Assembly: GCA_025094145.1 (NCBI GenBank)
Contig: JALLLS010000002.1
Location: 1,108,638 to 1,172,637, forward strand
From: Spinellus fusiger
Lineage: Eukaryota; Mucoromycota; Mucoromycetes; Mucorales; Phycomycetaceae
Length of the DNA: 64,000 bases
Direction of reading: 5' to 3'
Shown: positions 43,026 to 57,000 of the stretch, one piece after another
Numbering within the stretch: position 1 is the stretch's first letter
Layout of the letters: each line of letters opens with the position of its first letter
The notes under the pieces: model-generated
The model's input: only the letters and a program-made list of their open reading frames with translations
The model's database searches: none
Told to the model about the DNA's origin: nothing
Program-made: the position numbers and the translations under genes

Positions 43026-43259
43026 CTAACTGTTAGTTTTCCGTTTCTGGTGTATAAGACGCAAGATAACAGTATCCTGTAGACTGCTTAGTATATCTCT
43101 TCTCAGTGTGCCTTGGTTATGCCGTATGAAATTCAGGCAACTTTGCTCAATGTTAGTATACATGTTTACTCTATACTGATAAAAGGGCTTTCCAAATAAA
43201 TACAAGTGATTTATTTTTCTGTACATCAATCTGAAGCAGTAGTATTTTAGTGTGCTCAT
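43026..43259 (-). pseudogene. Helitron Rep-protein fragment (Helitron_like_N region)
   Basis: The frame reads LFGKPFYQYRVNMYTNIEQ, CLNFIRHNQGTLRRDILSSL and QDTV. The spacing YxVxxYxxIExxRLxxIRxxQxxLRxxxxxxLxD is that of the N-terminal Helitron replication-initiator/helicase proteins just upstream of the PSSFxGGPRxM motif. The frame ends right after this block; neither the HUH nuclease nor the helicase motifs are nearby, so it is a short relic. Confidence 0.6.
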
Positions 43260-43717
43260 CTTTACATTTTGGTCATTGACTGAGCATGTATTTCTATTCC
43301 AACCTAACTGTCCTTAGGAAAAAGAAGTACGTAGCTCATAGTATCATACGACTGATTCATCTCACTCACTCTTTAGTCTTATCACGATGTCACTACTTTC
43401 TGTCTGGTATCTATCATTATTTAGACAGTTGTAATGACTTTTGTGCAAATGGCCATATCTACAACAGCTTGTATATCTATTTTGAAGATGGTTCACTCAA
43501 ATAATGCTATTGAGTATATAATTAGGATAAACAGACTTGCTCAAGAAAGTGTGAATGCAGCCACACCCAACTGAATTGAATACTTTTGAAAATAAATATC
43601 AGCTCAAGATATATGACATGTTCAACATTAAATAAAACACTTCATATTTGATATAGAAGCGTCAAACTTGAGCTCAATAAAGCTCAACATCTTTAATTAT
43701 AGAAAATAAAATAATAA

Positions 43718-43985
43718 TACAGTTATTATTCTGTATGGCCTCCTTTGGCATCAATGACTGTCTGGTATCTATCTATCATATTCTGAATTTATTGTTGTGC
43801 AAGCTCAATACTAACTCTCTCCCACTCCTCTGCAAGTAGAGCCTTCAAACCTCCAACATTGGTAATAGATACCCTTCTTTATTTAATTTATCTTTACAAG
43901 GCGTATCAGATATGTTCAATCGAGTTTAAGTCAGGGAATTGTGTAGGCCAGTAACCAAGGTACCCTAATTTGATGTATCTCTTTT
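43718..43985 (-). pseudogene. Tc1-type transposase, C-terminal relic with one element end
   Basis: The minus strand reads GYWPTQFPDLNSIEH (catalytic Glu motif), then, after several stops and a shift, VGGLKALLAEEWERVSIEL and MIDRYQTVIDAKGGHTE. This is the standard Tc1 C-terminus. It is followed at 43718-43720 by TA-CAGT, the usual end of such an element. The 5' two thirds are lost. It is a different subfamily from the 37203 and 62415 elements. Confidence 0.7.
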
Positions 43986-44528
43986 CACCATCTGGCATAG
44001 GCCCCAGTATGATAGATAACATCATTTTATTGTAACAGAAACTCCCCTTTTTTCTTTATGGCGCAAGTCGATGTAACAAGGATGGAACTCACCAACTAAA
44101 ATACATCAGGTACACTTCAAGAGAAAGAACGATTTTAGACTTTTTAACTTTTATTTTATTTATTTATGAGCTTATAAATCCATGCCCCTATACATTCATA
44201 CACACATATTTCCTCTTAATAAAATGACAAGTCCTTAATAACAAATGACATACAAAAAATACAAAGAGTATTAAACACTTCAGTTGATCCAAACTATACT
44301 GATAGTTGTTGAATAATATTAGCTCATTTATCATAGAATGACCTATCTATCTATCTATCTATCCATAAAAGAAGTGACTTGTGAAAATTGTGAAATGAGA
44401 CCCTACAGGTCTTTATGATGTTTACTTTATTGAATGATTCATAGTAATGCTTACTTTTTTTGACGTACATGGTTTACATGTTAACGAGGCTTATACCTGT
44501 TCATCTTCATCTTCTTTACTTTATAGAG
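43986..44528. other. Intergenic, 3' of the cyclin gene
   Basis: AT-rich, with a short CTAT array near 44343-44362. No gene recognised. Confidence 0.4.
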
Positions 44529-46449
44529 CTACGCAAGGTAGTACCGCTGGATCCAATCGCGTGCAAATATACTTGCCTTCATCAATCGCTTTGATGACCA
44601 TTTTCTGAAGAAAGCATCGTGCCTGACTGGCTGAGATAAGTAATCGAGTATGAGTTCTACTATAGGTCGTATATCAGACACTTGATATCCTGCCAAATAT
44701 GACATTTCTGCTGTCTATTATCCTACTGTGTTAATTCAGTTCAATTCAGTCCATGCTAAACCTACCCAAACACCCTTGGACAGCATTTTTTGTGAGAGCC
44801 AAAGAGAGGAAGCAGCGACCAATGAGGGTTTTATAGACATAAAGCGGTGGTCAACACAAGATACTTCCATGAAATACTTTGCCAACATGCGTGTGTGTAC
44901 ATCGTATTTACCGCCCATGGAGGTGCGGCGCATAAATCCGAGGGGGTTGGAGTAACAAAGCTTGAAATCCAATACTTGAAGAATAAAACGCTCTGCCTTT
45001 AAGAGATCATCTTCCTTGATAGATCTGTCCGTCATGAATAGAAAATCCTGCATGGCTGGAGTGTTTATTTCTTCGAACTTGGTAGCAATGTAGAGGGTGG
45101 TAATTCCAACCAATTGTAGTTTGCCTTGCACTACAGTTCGACTGGAAAGAAAGCGATCCACTAAATTCACAGTTAAAAACAGTGTTTCTGGTAATAATTG
45201 AAACAAGTAGTGTATTTCTACAATCCAGTCAATCAAGACACCTCTCATACGCCAAGTGACCTCATGCTGTTGACTGGTAATATACATAGGATTGGGCATG
45301 GTTTCTTTCTTTATAGAGATGAGTCCTTTATGTTACCTATAGTACCTACCTCGCTTTCTTTAAGAACTTGGAATATATTCTCTGCGTATTCAGACACGAG
45401 CATTGGATCATTCCATGCCACATAGCGAAGGGGTTTGTCTGTTCTTAGTGCTGCTTCTTTAGAGCGTAACTCTTGTTGTTCTTCATAGATAGTAGTAGCC
45501 TCACTAACACTACTATCAATATGTATTTCTCGTGCTGTATCACTATCAGGAGAGAAGAAGTCATCTGCATCTTTAGAAGTGTTTTCTATGATTGATTTTG
45601 TTTTTTTAGAGGCTGCCTCTGTTAAGTTCTCTCCAGATCTCTTTCTAGACTGATGGCGAATCTCTTTTTTCATACGAGTGAGGGCTGGAATCTTGATGAC
45701 TGGCACAGGCTCAATATTTAATTTGTCTCTGTTTTTATAGCGTTCTGCGTTATCATTAAAGAAGTCCTGAATGTCTTCATCCAAAGGGGGCTCTATTGTG
45801 TCTTGTTTTACTGTCTGTGGTTCTTTTACATTAACTACTTCTGTAGACACTTCTTTAACTACTTGTGTAGATATTTCTGCAGCTACTTCTTGTTGAGTTG
45901 TTTCTGTGGTGGTCTCATTCTTCTTTTCTTGAGTGGGTTGTTCTGTTGGTCGTTCTGTTGTTTTCTTTTCATTGTCTTTTGTCTTTTCTTTCTCGGTGTC
46001 TTTCTCTTTCTCTTTTATTTTCTCTCCGAGCTTAGTATCAGTCTAAACAATATCAGCACACAGAGATACTGCCAGAGACATACCTTGTAGGGCTTAATAT
46101 TACTTTTATCAGAGAGTGCGTTACGCTGTCTAGTGTTTGAGTTTAAGGTAGCTAATTTTCCTAATCCTCTTGATGTTGCATTAGATGTTTTTATAGGTAC
46201 GGCCACAGATGCGTTCTCATTTGTATCAGCAACAGTGGGTGCTGATCTTCTTTGATTCAACTTTTTTATAGAGGGGAAGAGGGGATGAGTGGACGGTTGC
46301 TTTTCTTTCTTTCTTTCTTTCTATTGAGTTGTATCCTGTCTATTTCCACGCGATAACAGTAGAGTAGTTTTTTCTATCATAATACTAGTTCTACAGCCAC
46401 TATTTTATTGGCATAACAACACACTTACACGCTGGGCTTCACTATACAT
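44529..46449 (-). CDS. B-type mitotic cyclin
   Basis: A regulatory partner of Cdk1 that drives entry into mitosis and is destroyed by the APC/C. Five exons fit in phase: 46449-46429, 46260-46084, 46042-45350, 45308-44766 and 44714-44529 (539 aa). A canonical destruction box RNALSDKSN (RxxLxxxxN) is at about residues 53-61, near a second RxxL in RGLGKLATLN. A Lys/Glu/Thr-rich region precedes the cyclin core. The N-terminal cyclin box opens with ETMPNPMYITSQQHEVTWRM and RGVLIDWIVEIHYLFQLLPE, and continues TTLYIATKFEEINTPAMQDF. The C-terminal box contains MSYLAGYQVSDIRPIVELIL. The MRxxLIDW signature identifies a cyclin B. The first exon (MYSEAQR) is inferred from a good GTAAGT donor and an in-phase AG acceptor. 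Confidence 0.93.
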
Positions 46450-46854
46450 CGTGAGCAATTGTCACTAAGAGAAGTGTAGGACAAGCATAATCACTAAGTT
46501 TTCAAATTTGTATTTATACTGGTCCTAGATAAGCCGCGACAGACCACGTCATGAGATTTTTTTTATATCAACAAAGAGTTGCTTTTTATTCTAGACACTC
46601 CTTGGTGATGTTTATACCACTTGGTTAGTGTTTTGTGCCTGGAGTTAGGAAATGAACCCATGGTTATTATTGATAGTCAATCACCATCATGTGACTGTGT
46701 ATGGATGTAAGGTTGTAGATCAATAGGTAGGTAGGTATTTAGAATAGTCTTTTTTTTTTCTGTTTGTAGGAAATAGATGCATGAGGTTCATGTCGATTTC
46801 ACTCTTCTACAACAGTCACTCTATCTTCAGTATCCAAGGACAATAGACAACAGT

Positions 46855-47035
46855 GTGTATGTATATATGTAGGTGCGTATATTTGTATATGTATATGTAT
46901 GTATCTATGTATATGTATGTATCTATGTATATGTATGTATCTATGTATATGTATGTATCTATGTATGTACCTATCTGTCTACATCTGTCTACATCTGTCT
47001 ACATCTGTCTCTGCATTTATATGTACGTGTATGTA
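46855..47035. repeat. TATG-type microsatellite/minisatellite
   Basis: Repeats of GTATATGTATGTATCTAT grade into CTACATCTGT units. Upstream of the cyclin gene; the open frames here are repeat artefacts. Confidence 0.85.
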
Positions 47036-48568
47036 TAAGAATGTTTAGACTAGAGTGACTTGTAGGCACAACTTAATAGGCAAAATAATATTCCATGCAT
47101 TAGGTTTATTAAGTCTGTCATAAAAGAAAGGTAGAGAAAAAGAATAAAAACTACTGTCACTTTATGTTATTCATTCCAAATAAGCCTAAACCACTGTCAC
47201 TCCAGATCACTAAAGAATAAGGGTACACAGACACTGTTTAAAGTGTTCTGTACGCATGAGTCTAGTATGAACCCAACATGAGTTCAATGCCATCCCCACC
47301 TTTCTCTCATCTGTCCTACTGATGGGAGGATATCATCCAGTGCAATTGATATTGCTTATCGACTGTGCACAGGCAATAAAGTGCATTAGGCATAGACTGT
47401 CTCTAGCCAATGCCCTTCATGGCTTAGTGTTCCTGCCTATTCCACCACAACAGCAGACACTCTTTTCTTTTTCATTTTAGTCTATCAGAAAATGTACATC
47501 TGCAGCTATCAGTAAGGAAACTATCTACAGAATGAGTTAGTCCTATACTCATGCCATGTAGCCAACAATAAAAGGTGTGACATTCGTGCCCTTTCCAAAT
47601 TAGGTATCAAACACGAAATAGACGCGACTGACTTTTGTTTTTATAGAAACGCGTTTTCACTAGTGTCCCGGTTTATCTTTTTCTTATACAGCCCTCTTCT
47701 ATAGCCTGTTTTGCTCTTTATTTGCTCTTTATTTGCTATTCAGTGGTATTCGTGTGGAGACACAAATAAACTTAAATCTACACGAATGGGGTGACTCTTC
47801 TTTAATGCAATTTGTTTGTCAAATCTCTGGAAACACCATCTGAGTTTGTCCTCAAGTATAATTAATGAGAATGCAAGGTATTGATTATTATCTGCTGTGT
47901 AGAGCCGCCTGTCCTATTATGTTATCTTTATTAACATGGTAACATCAACATAATAAAGATAAAATAACAAGTCTTATCTTGTTCTACTTTCTACCCTGCC
48001 CAGGAAATGAATCTATTTTCTGTAAAGTAGAAAAAATAAAGACCGCTGCTTTTACTCTTTATAAAGTGACTCTACTATCTCATTGACTTTCTTTGTATAA
48101 GTGTATACATATTTATATGTATATTCATCTATAAGATACCAGTGGATCTCTAAAAACAGACACATTGTGTTATAGCAAGTCACAAGGTCATAGGGGATGA
48201 AGAATGAGCCTTCACTTGTACCTGGACGAGTAACAGTAATAGTCTTATCACTTTTTTTAAGTTTCTACGTCCATCTCCGTAATATGGCTCCTCTCAGTCT
48301 AGAATGCACGTGATATGACGCTTGTTCTGAGTTACTAGGGCCATGAGTCCTCATATCTTGATGAGGCACCTGCTAAGTCTGTCTTTAGTTGAGAAACAGT
48401 ACACATGAGATCTCTCCAAAGATCTCTCTTTTTTATTTTATTTTTTATTTTTTTACTTTAACACACATCTAGGATAAGCCCCTTATTCTCCCTACGTCAT
48501 TGATAAACAGTTCTATTGTTTATTGTTTACATAGATAGACATACTTATCGGAGCAAGCCAAATAAATA

Positions 48569-48569
48569 C

Positions 48570-48606
<37 letters not shown>

Positions 48607-48646
48607 AATACTAATACTAATACTAATACTAATACTAATACTAATA
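48569..48646. repeat. TAA and ACTAAT microsatellite
   Basis: A run of AAT triplets turns into about eight ACTAAT hexamers. Confidence 0.9.
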
Positions 48647-49375
48647 AAGAAAGAAGACAAGGAATAGAACAGAGTGGTGCGGGTCGGAGGGAAATATCAC
48701 TCGGGGCATAAGGAGAGGAAAAGGTCCCTGAGCTATAGCATCAACATATCGATGCCTTTGTGATACCGATCATTGGAAGTACGATAAGATGCGGGGGTTA
48801 TGGTCACGTGAAGAGAGGGCTAAGAGAGGGCTGGTAGAGAAGGAATAGTTAGCTGCTCTTGTCCCATCTCTCCAGCGGCTGTTTGTCGTACTGTTCTAGT
48901 AATCCACCAATAGAAAGAGAGAGAGAGTCCTCTTATCACACCCACTCTCTTCTTTTCTTTTCTATTCTACTCTACTCTACTCTCTGGAATAGCACAGTAG
49001 GATTTGCTTGTGGGTTGCAATGATCAGTTCCGTTGCGGATCTACAAATCTTGGTCTATGATGATAGTCCGATAGCAGAGAGCAACTGATACGTAATTTAG
49101 CCTTATCTTGCCACATCTGTCCAAAGTACTCTCGGAGATTAGAGCCTTCCCTCAAATATAGCAAGTTTACACTCTAAATATTTCAAGACAGCAGCTTTAA
49201 GAAATGAAACGATAGATATAAGCAATTAAAGTGTTATCTGAAATGAAAAGAACTGATTGTTCTTTAATGGCTAGTGGATTTGCTCTTATAAAATAAACAC
49301 TTTTTTTGGCACTGTCAATTACTTAACATTTTCTTTTTTACTTTCTCTTATATTAAGACTTAATATTCTATCACC

Positions 49376-51076
49376 ATGGATATGATCAGCAAAGGTGTTG
49401 AAATGTTACGTCTCCGTCACTCTTTCTCGGGTGCTGTCAGACGAAAGCACAAACCCACTTCTCTTTCATCTCCTCTGTTCTCAAAACCACCCAGCATCAG
49501 CAGCAATTGCAGCGATGAATCTCATGCGTCATCACAGGGTAAAGAATCATCAGTGGACATATAAGATTAGACATACTGACACTACAGTAGATACAGAAAC
49601 AGCAACATCGCTTCGTACTCCCAGCAATGGCTCTGTTATTGCTGCTGAATTCACTATTACTTCACCCGACGGACCTGAACAAACAACGCCAAGTACTACA
49701 AAAGAACAAGGTAACTTACAGACTGTTTTATTCTGTGCTATTGACTCCCCGTGTACATGCACTGAACCTGTTTTGTATATTCTACAGAATCCACAATACC
49801 ATCTCATCAGCAAATAGCACCACCCAATCGAATTAGAACACTGGCTGCTCTTCCTTCTCCCTCTCATACATCACCCCTTTCTCCCATCCCCAATGTTTCA
49901 ATGGAAAAGGCAGATGGCTACTTTGAACAATCCTTTTCTGAACCCCACAAGCCATCCACCTACCTCTCTCTGCCAGTCACACCCAAGGGCAGTCTATCAT
50001 TACCTCGTCGACGTCAGAAACACCGTCGACTTAAATTGGATGATTTCGAGCTAAAAGAAACACTGGGGACGGGTTCCTTTGGCCGAGTTCATTTAGCGCA
50101 AAGCAAAATTAATGCCAAACATTATGCAGTCAAGGCGCTCAATAAATATGATGTTGTTCGACTTAAGCAAGTAGAACATATCAACAACGAACCCACCATC
50201 CTACGTGGCGTTGCTCATCCTTTTCTTGTCACTCTCTGGGACACATTCCAAGATGATACTCATCTCTTTATGGTGATGGACTATGTTCCTGGTGGCGAAT
50301 TGTTCCGTATCCTTCGAAAGCAAAAGGGCTTCAATGAGAGTGCCGCACGGTTTTATGCTGCTGAAGTTATTTTGGCTCTAGAATATCTGCATGAAAGAGA
50401 CATTATTTACCGTGATTTGAAGCCAGAAAACATTCTGTTGGATGCAAAGGGTCATGTTAAGCTCACTGACTTTGGATTTGCCAAACGCGTCTCTGATATT
50501 ACATGGACAGTCTGTGGGACACCTGACTATTTGGGTAAGTTCACTCGAATCTTGATCTATATTCCTATAGTGATAAAATAGAATAAAATAAAAAGCAACC
50601 CTTAATCTTACCCTCATGGTTACCTTATAGCACCAGAAATCATTCGCTCCAAAGGGTATAGCAAAGCAGTCGACTGGTGGAGTCTTGGCGTGCTTATTTA
50701 CGAGATGCTGGTGGGAGAGCCTCCCTTTGTTGACAAGAACCCAGTGTCATTGTATGAAAAGATCCTCGACTGTCGTATTCCTTGGCCCGAGGATTTCAGT
50801 CCTATTGCCAAAGACTTGCTGTTGGGTCTACTAACACCTGATCTCTCCCGTCGCTATGGCAATCTTAAGAATGGCAGTGCTGATATCAAGATGCATCCCT
50901 GGTTTGCTGATATTGACTGGGAAATGGTGGCTCGACGAGGAACAAAGCCACCGTATGTGCCATCCATTGCCAGTGATGGAGATTCCAACTGTTTTGCCCA
51001 ATACAAGGAGCCTAAGCAGGGATATGGCTATAAAAACTACAGCGACCCTTACCGTGCTGCTTTCCCTGCATTCTAA
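49376..51076 (+). CDS. pkaC: cAMP-dependent protein kinase catalytic subunit
   Basis: The AGC-family effector kinase of the cAMP pathway. Exons 49376-49538, 49588-49710, 49788-50534 and 50631-51076 join in phase (492 aa; introns 49, 77 and 96 nt). A Ser/Thr/Pro-rich N-terminal extension of about 180 residues precedes the kinase core, longer than in animal PKA but common in fungi. Motifs: Gly-rich loop GTGSFGRV (about 189-196), ATP-binding Lys in YAVKAL (K211), [14 protein letters not shown] (about 323-325), activation loop [15 protein letters not shown] with the phospho-Thr equivalent about T336, and [18 protein letters not shown]. The C-terminal tail ends YRAAFPAF, the FxxF hydrophobic motif. 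The usual GTPEYLAPE reads GTPDYLAPE here, a conservative change. The PKA assignment over other AGC kinases rests on TWT-CGTP and the FxxF C-terminus. Confidence 0.93.
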
Positions 51077-54000
51077 AATTACATCTTCCATATTGTTCTC
51101 TTGACCTTTTATTATTATTCTCCCATCATTTGTACATTCTGTAATCATTCTGTAATCATTCATTCACACTTTGTGTAAATAAAATAAAATAAAAAGAATA
51201 GGTCCTAGGAATCAGATGTCTTTTTATATGTAAAACGGAGTCCGTAAAGCTCATCTATTTTTTTTTAATTAAGTGATATAATCTAGCTGTAATATTCTAT
51301 TTTATTCTACTTGTCAAGCCTCATAAGAACATGAGCGATAGTCTGGTTGAGTCTGGAACAGTAAAAGTCCACTTGACCCCACACAAATAATAGGAGAGTG
51401 TGTGGTATTCTACTTTATGATTTAAAAGTAGATTGCTTGTAGAATTGGCCAACATGGCTGTTTTGTGGACTGTCTCCATCTAAATTACATATCCAAATTT
51501 CAATGGCCCTCTTTGCAAGGGGAATGAGATACGTTTATCTTTATTTATTATATTTATCTATTTATTATATTTAAAAATGCAAAGAAAAGGAATACTGGTT
51601 CCATGGCCTACTTTCATGATTGATAAACTAATGATAAAATATAATATGTCTTATAGTTCCTTCACTTTGGAGAGTGAGAGAAGAAGAAAAGGACAATGAG
51701 TGAATGAGGTTTAGACACTCTCTTTTCTATCGTCTGTCTTACTCTCCTACAAAGAAATATGTTTCATCTCTTTCATTTTTTTTTATCAATAGAAGAATAC
51801 ATTCCACATACACATCAGTCGTTATTGTCACAGTTGTTGAGGTATATGCCCTCCTATTTATCCTTCAATACTCGAGCTTTCTTCTTCTAGTCAAGGCTCT
51901 CTTTCATTGTGACTATGAATCCAAACCAATTTACTCCTCGTATCTATGGATTTGTTTATATATTTTATATTTCCAAAGCAGCCAATGACACTAAAAAATA
52001 TTCTCTGGGACTGGGGCTATGAAACTCGGGTCTGACGAACTCATAGCCTCCAAATAGATACAATATTAGATTTCCTACAAATGTACTAGCGTTGTGGGAA
52101 AAGAAAGAAAGAAAAAAAAAAGAAAAAAACAGAAAGGGAGTGGTACTTGTTGATACCAATATTTTGTCACAAGAAAAAGTCATAAGTATTTAATGATTTT
52201 AGCCAGAGTCCATGATCCAACCACTCTCATTCAGGACAAAGCCATGGATGTGCTATTAGTGGATACAAAAAATTTCTCTTTGTTTATTAGATCAACTCTC
52301 TATTTTGTATGTGGACGATGAAGGCTTGGTTACATTGGTGTGTCCAGCCCCAATAACCATGACTATAAACCAGTCTAGGATTGAAAAGATCAGAGCGGGA
52401 TCAACTGAGCCTATGAACAATAACCAACCCCATGCTCTTTTCTGTTATGACATGACATGACAAAGGATAAATAACAGATAACTAATGAATAAGATGTATT
52501 CTCTATACTTTTTTTTTAATCTATGCACACCAACCTATGATGTTCTACAAAGAATCTCTCTTTATTGTAGATTCTATTAAAAATATTGGTGATTCTATCT
52601 TTTACAGTTGTCTCTAATACCCACTATAAGACTAAATCTCATCTATTTATTTACACTTTCTTTTAGTCATAGAAACCAATTCAATAGAATAGTATTTCAT
52701 ATAACTATAACAAATAAGAGTAGGCTATTGTGAATTCTTTCTTTTTTCCCTTAATAGCATAGACATCCTCAAATAGGACATGGAATAGTTTATATTAAGT
52801 TATATTTCAAACAAAATGACCTGATGAAAACAGTCTATTTTGTTTTATTCAAACCCAGATCTTAAACAAATACCCATAACAAGGATAGTAGAAGTAACCT
52901 AAATACCATCCCAAAGTCGGGAGCTCATTAGGGTGAGTTTTAGACTATAGTAGCCTCACCGGGGTCCTTTTCTTATTAAATCTCTACACACCCAAAATAA
53001 AATAAATATAAATATAAAATAAACAAATATAAAATAAACAAATATAAAATAAACAAATATAAAATAAACAAATATAAAATAAACAAATATAAAATAAACA
53101 AATATAAAATAAACAAATATAAAATAAACAAATATAAAATAAACAAATATAAAATAAACAAATATAAAATAAACAAATATAAAATAAACAAATATAAAAT
53201 AAACAAATATAAAATAAACAAATATAAAATAAACAAATATAAAATAAACAAATATAAAATAAACAAATATAAAATAAACAAATATAAAATAAACAAACAC
53301 AACACAACAAAATCAAACAACCCAACTCATTTTATAGCAAAGCCCTTCTTTTGTCTTTTTTTCTCAGATGTTTACGGATGCATGCAGTCTCAAGATTTGA
53401 CGCTAAAGTAGAGTATAAAGTGATTACATAGTACTCTACTCTACATTGATAGAAAAAAGGTAATCTATAGATACATGTAGGTTATTCTAAAGGTAGGGAA
53501 GTAGCAAGCACTATCATAGCCTAATATCTTTTTCTTGGTCATAAAACAAGAGACACTGTTTCATTTAAAATAACTACTCGATTTTGTTCATTAACAAAGT
53601 GGTAGAGAAATGTACTTTGTCAGCACTTGTATTTTATTGTATAAGCCAAATCTACAAAGAAGAAAAAGAAAAAGAAAATTTCTTTGTAGCTTTCTTTGCA
53701 AATGTAAATGGAACTGTTATAAATAGTATCAGCGTCATACTCTTATTGATTAACACTGGTAATATGTTTCATTGCAATGTATCAAGAACATTAGTTGGGG
53801 TATTATGAGATAGTATTTATTATGTTTTACATTCAATGGCACCTATAAATGCATACACACAAACACAGATTTATTTATGAAGAAATACCATGTTCTTTAT
53901 GAAATGGAGTGTTTATAATTTCATGAAGTATTCTCTTCTCTTCTAAAAAAACACAATCAATGTGTATTACACATCGTCTTGTTGAGTATGTATAAAGAGC

Positions 54001-57000
54001 CAACTACAGTCAACCAGAGACTATCTATTCAAGGCTGTAGTATTTATCTAACAAGTCATGTTATATTTTTAGATGACCTTTTTTTTTTTTTATAAAATAG
54101 ATTCCAGTTTATTTGCTATTCTACAGTGATAACAGGCATGGCATTCTCTCCGACATCTAAAAAGGGCAATTTTATATTTGTTCACATTGAGAACTCTCTT
54201 CTTTGTCTTAGAAGCCCGAATATATTCGCATATGCAGGCTAGTACACCTACAAAAATAAATCAGACAGTGTGTACATTGGTGGGTACATGCATATAAATA
54301 AGACTCTATTTATTATAAATAGTATTGCTACAAAAACTAGTGTTTTTGTTTATTGAATGTATACCAACTAAATGAGAGAATGGAAAACTACATTACAGAT
54401 GTATTAAAATGAAAAATAAAGTCATACTCTTTTATTTGTCAACAGAAATATGAAAACTCTAATCTTTATTACAGAAAAGAAAAAAAGTAAATAAAAAAAA
54501 AGGCCCGTGATACACTTTATTCATAAATTATTAGCGCACTATTTGCAAAATAATTGGCGCATACAAAATAAAATAATTGACCGATAAATAAGTTTAAACA
54601 TGGCACATCGAGAATGAGTCAAAAGACAATGAATATTTGTTATTTAACTTACATTTAAATAAAGCAAGAGTAAGAGATAACATTGAAAGAAATAAGTTGG
54701 TCTGTTTTATAGAGTAATATATATTAAGACCTTCCAAACTACTATGATGAGCACAGCGATAACTGTACAGGATATCTTGTATAAAAGACAAGTTTATAGG
54801 CTCTCCTAAACAAAAGCCCTTATAAATATAAGACAATTTATTCTGAAAGAATGCGACAAATATTTATGAAAATGATGTGAGACTGACGGGAAACAGCAGA
54901 TAATTAAAAGAACGAGTCACTTTTTTTTCCAGCTCAGGTGATGGGCTGGAATGAGTGGGATTCTTTTACATAAGCTATGAACAGGGTGTAAAGACAGGCT
55001 GTCTACATTTTACCCTTTTTTTTTAACTTTATGTTAACACAGACCTTTTTTCCCTTCTGTTGATGATTTATATTGCTTACTAAAATGGGAGAACTTTTTA
55101 GGGTAAGCAATGTATTCTCAAATAACAACACTAACATCTATACCAACACCTATACCAACACCAACATCTATACCAACACCAACATACATGGCTCATACGA
55201 TAAACCGTAAGGTGATACAAGAAAATGTCTATAAACACACACTGCAGCAATAAGCATCTGTAGATAATGTTTAAACTATGGTATGCTTAGAAGTCTTCTT
55301 GGATACGCAAAGAACTCAAACAGAGACTATCTGACTTTGCATGAAAAGTTATAATTATACTATTAAGCAATAATAGTAATAAAGACACATCCACTTTTGT
55401 CTATAATGTTGTGCATTACGGGAAAGAGAAGCCGCTAACCTGCAATTTACCCCATTCTTTGTTAGACATTCTCATTCTTGCTTTAATTTTGCTATTCTTA
55501 CTGAAAAATTCTCTTATTGAATCTTTCAGATGACTAATTTAAAGATCAGTAACTACACTAAGCAATAAGCAACATAGCCATTTACTGCAATGGGTATGCC
55601 ACAGAATTACAATAGAATGAACTGCAACTATAGGTTACACCTCAAGAAGATATCAAGTATTCACAATGTTATTAATTTTATTCCCCACAATGATCCTTAA
55701 GAGCTATTTGTTGCTTAATAACGCATGGTGAGTTCAGTATTATCTTCTTTATGGATAACTGTGTCCATCATTGCACTCACTCTCTACTGAAGACTGTCCT
55801 ATTAGAATGCTCTCTGTGCTTAGTGCTACCCTAGTGTATAAAACAATATGTAGACAGATTGAAATACTAGTAGTAAGAAACATAACAAAAATTAGTATTA
55901 CACTCGAATATTACCAGTAGGGTTTTATTTATTTATATTTTTTGCTGATTTCTAAACCATGGAAGATCTACTTTACCTCACTTTTTTTATATCCTGGATA
56001 AATTTGGTGAACAAATAAGAATCTGAGCAGAGCTAAAATAGATGATAGGATCCCACCCTACTTATATTACTATATAGTAATAATAAAAACACAAAAGAGA
56101 ATGGGTCTAGAACCCCTTTGAATAAGCAAATAAAGTCTACATATTCAAAAAGTCCTTATAGTTTTCTTCTAATGTCTATTGCCAAAAGCAAAGAGGAAAG
56201 GATCGCCATTCGTCGATAGTATGACAATACAGCAAAAGAATAATACTTTGTATTCTATGGTAGCATAAAAACGGACACTTGAGCACCGAAGCATCCTACA
56301 AACTCCATAACTAGATTGAGTTGGGTTCCACCTTATCCCGAGTTCACCGAGTATTTTGTTGTGCCTCGGCTCAAGTGGTTCAAAGAACTGGAAAAGTCAG
56401 GAGATACTTAATGCGGTCTTTTTGCTGCATACCAGTGTAAGGATAAAACAAACATCTTTATACACTTTTATGGGAGCAAAACAAAGAGGAAAAAGAGAAA
56501 GAAGAAAAATGACAAAAAGAGAAAGAAAGAAAAACAAGAGAATAAGGGTCCAAGATCCATACTTCTTGCTGTAGATGACAATAAGTTTAGCCTATTTATT
56601 ACTGATACTGACTCTGTTTTAAAAATAAAAATAAAACATAAACATAAACATAAACAGTTTTAAAGGCAAACATTCTGGCTTTTACTTGTCATATTTTATA
56701 CAATGATGAAACTAATGAAGTCTTATTGATGAATAAATAGTGGAAAATAAAATAACATGAATAGGAAGAGAGAAATAAAAAGGAAATAAAAACAAGCAGA
56801 GGATGAAACAGTTTTCTTTTTCTTTTCTTTTCCATTCTATAGTCTAATATTCACTATAACTTCTGACTTGTATTGTTGAGAAGGCTGTTTTTTTTGAACT
56901 TGCGTTAGTTGTAAAAAAAAAAACAGTAGATAAAGTTTATCAGAATAATCTCCGTATACAGATTACTCAATTCAAAAAGAGATGTCCTATTCTCTATTAT

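Larger units (their letters stand above)
46450..49375. other. Divergent intergenic region between cyclin B and PKA genes
   Basis: Nearly 3 kb without a gene I can support. It holds a TATG/TATC-type array (46855-47035), an interrupted TAA then ACTAAT array (about 48569-48646) and pyrimidine-rich stretches near 48950-48980 that may belong to the kinase promoter. No tRNA, rRNA or transposon motif recognised. Confidence 0.45.

Noticed and set aside
53011..53296. CRISPR-like array
   Set aside because: The units are directly adjacent with no spacers, and the genome is eukaryotic; it is a minisatellite.
52956..53325. Three overlapping minus-strand frames translating to FVYFI/LFILY repeats
   Set aside because: Produced by the 15-bp minisatellite; no start context, no family, pure repeat.
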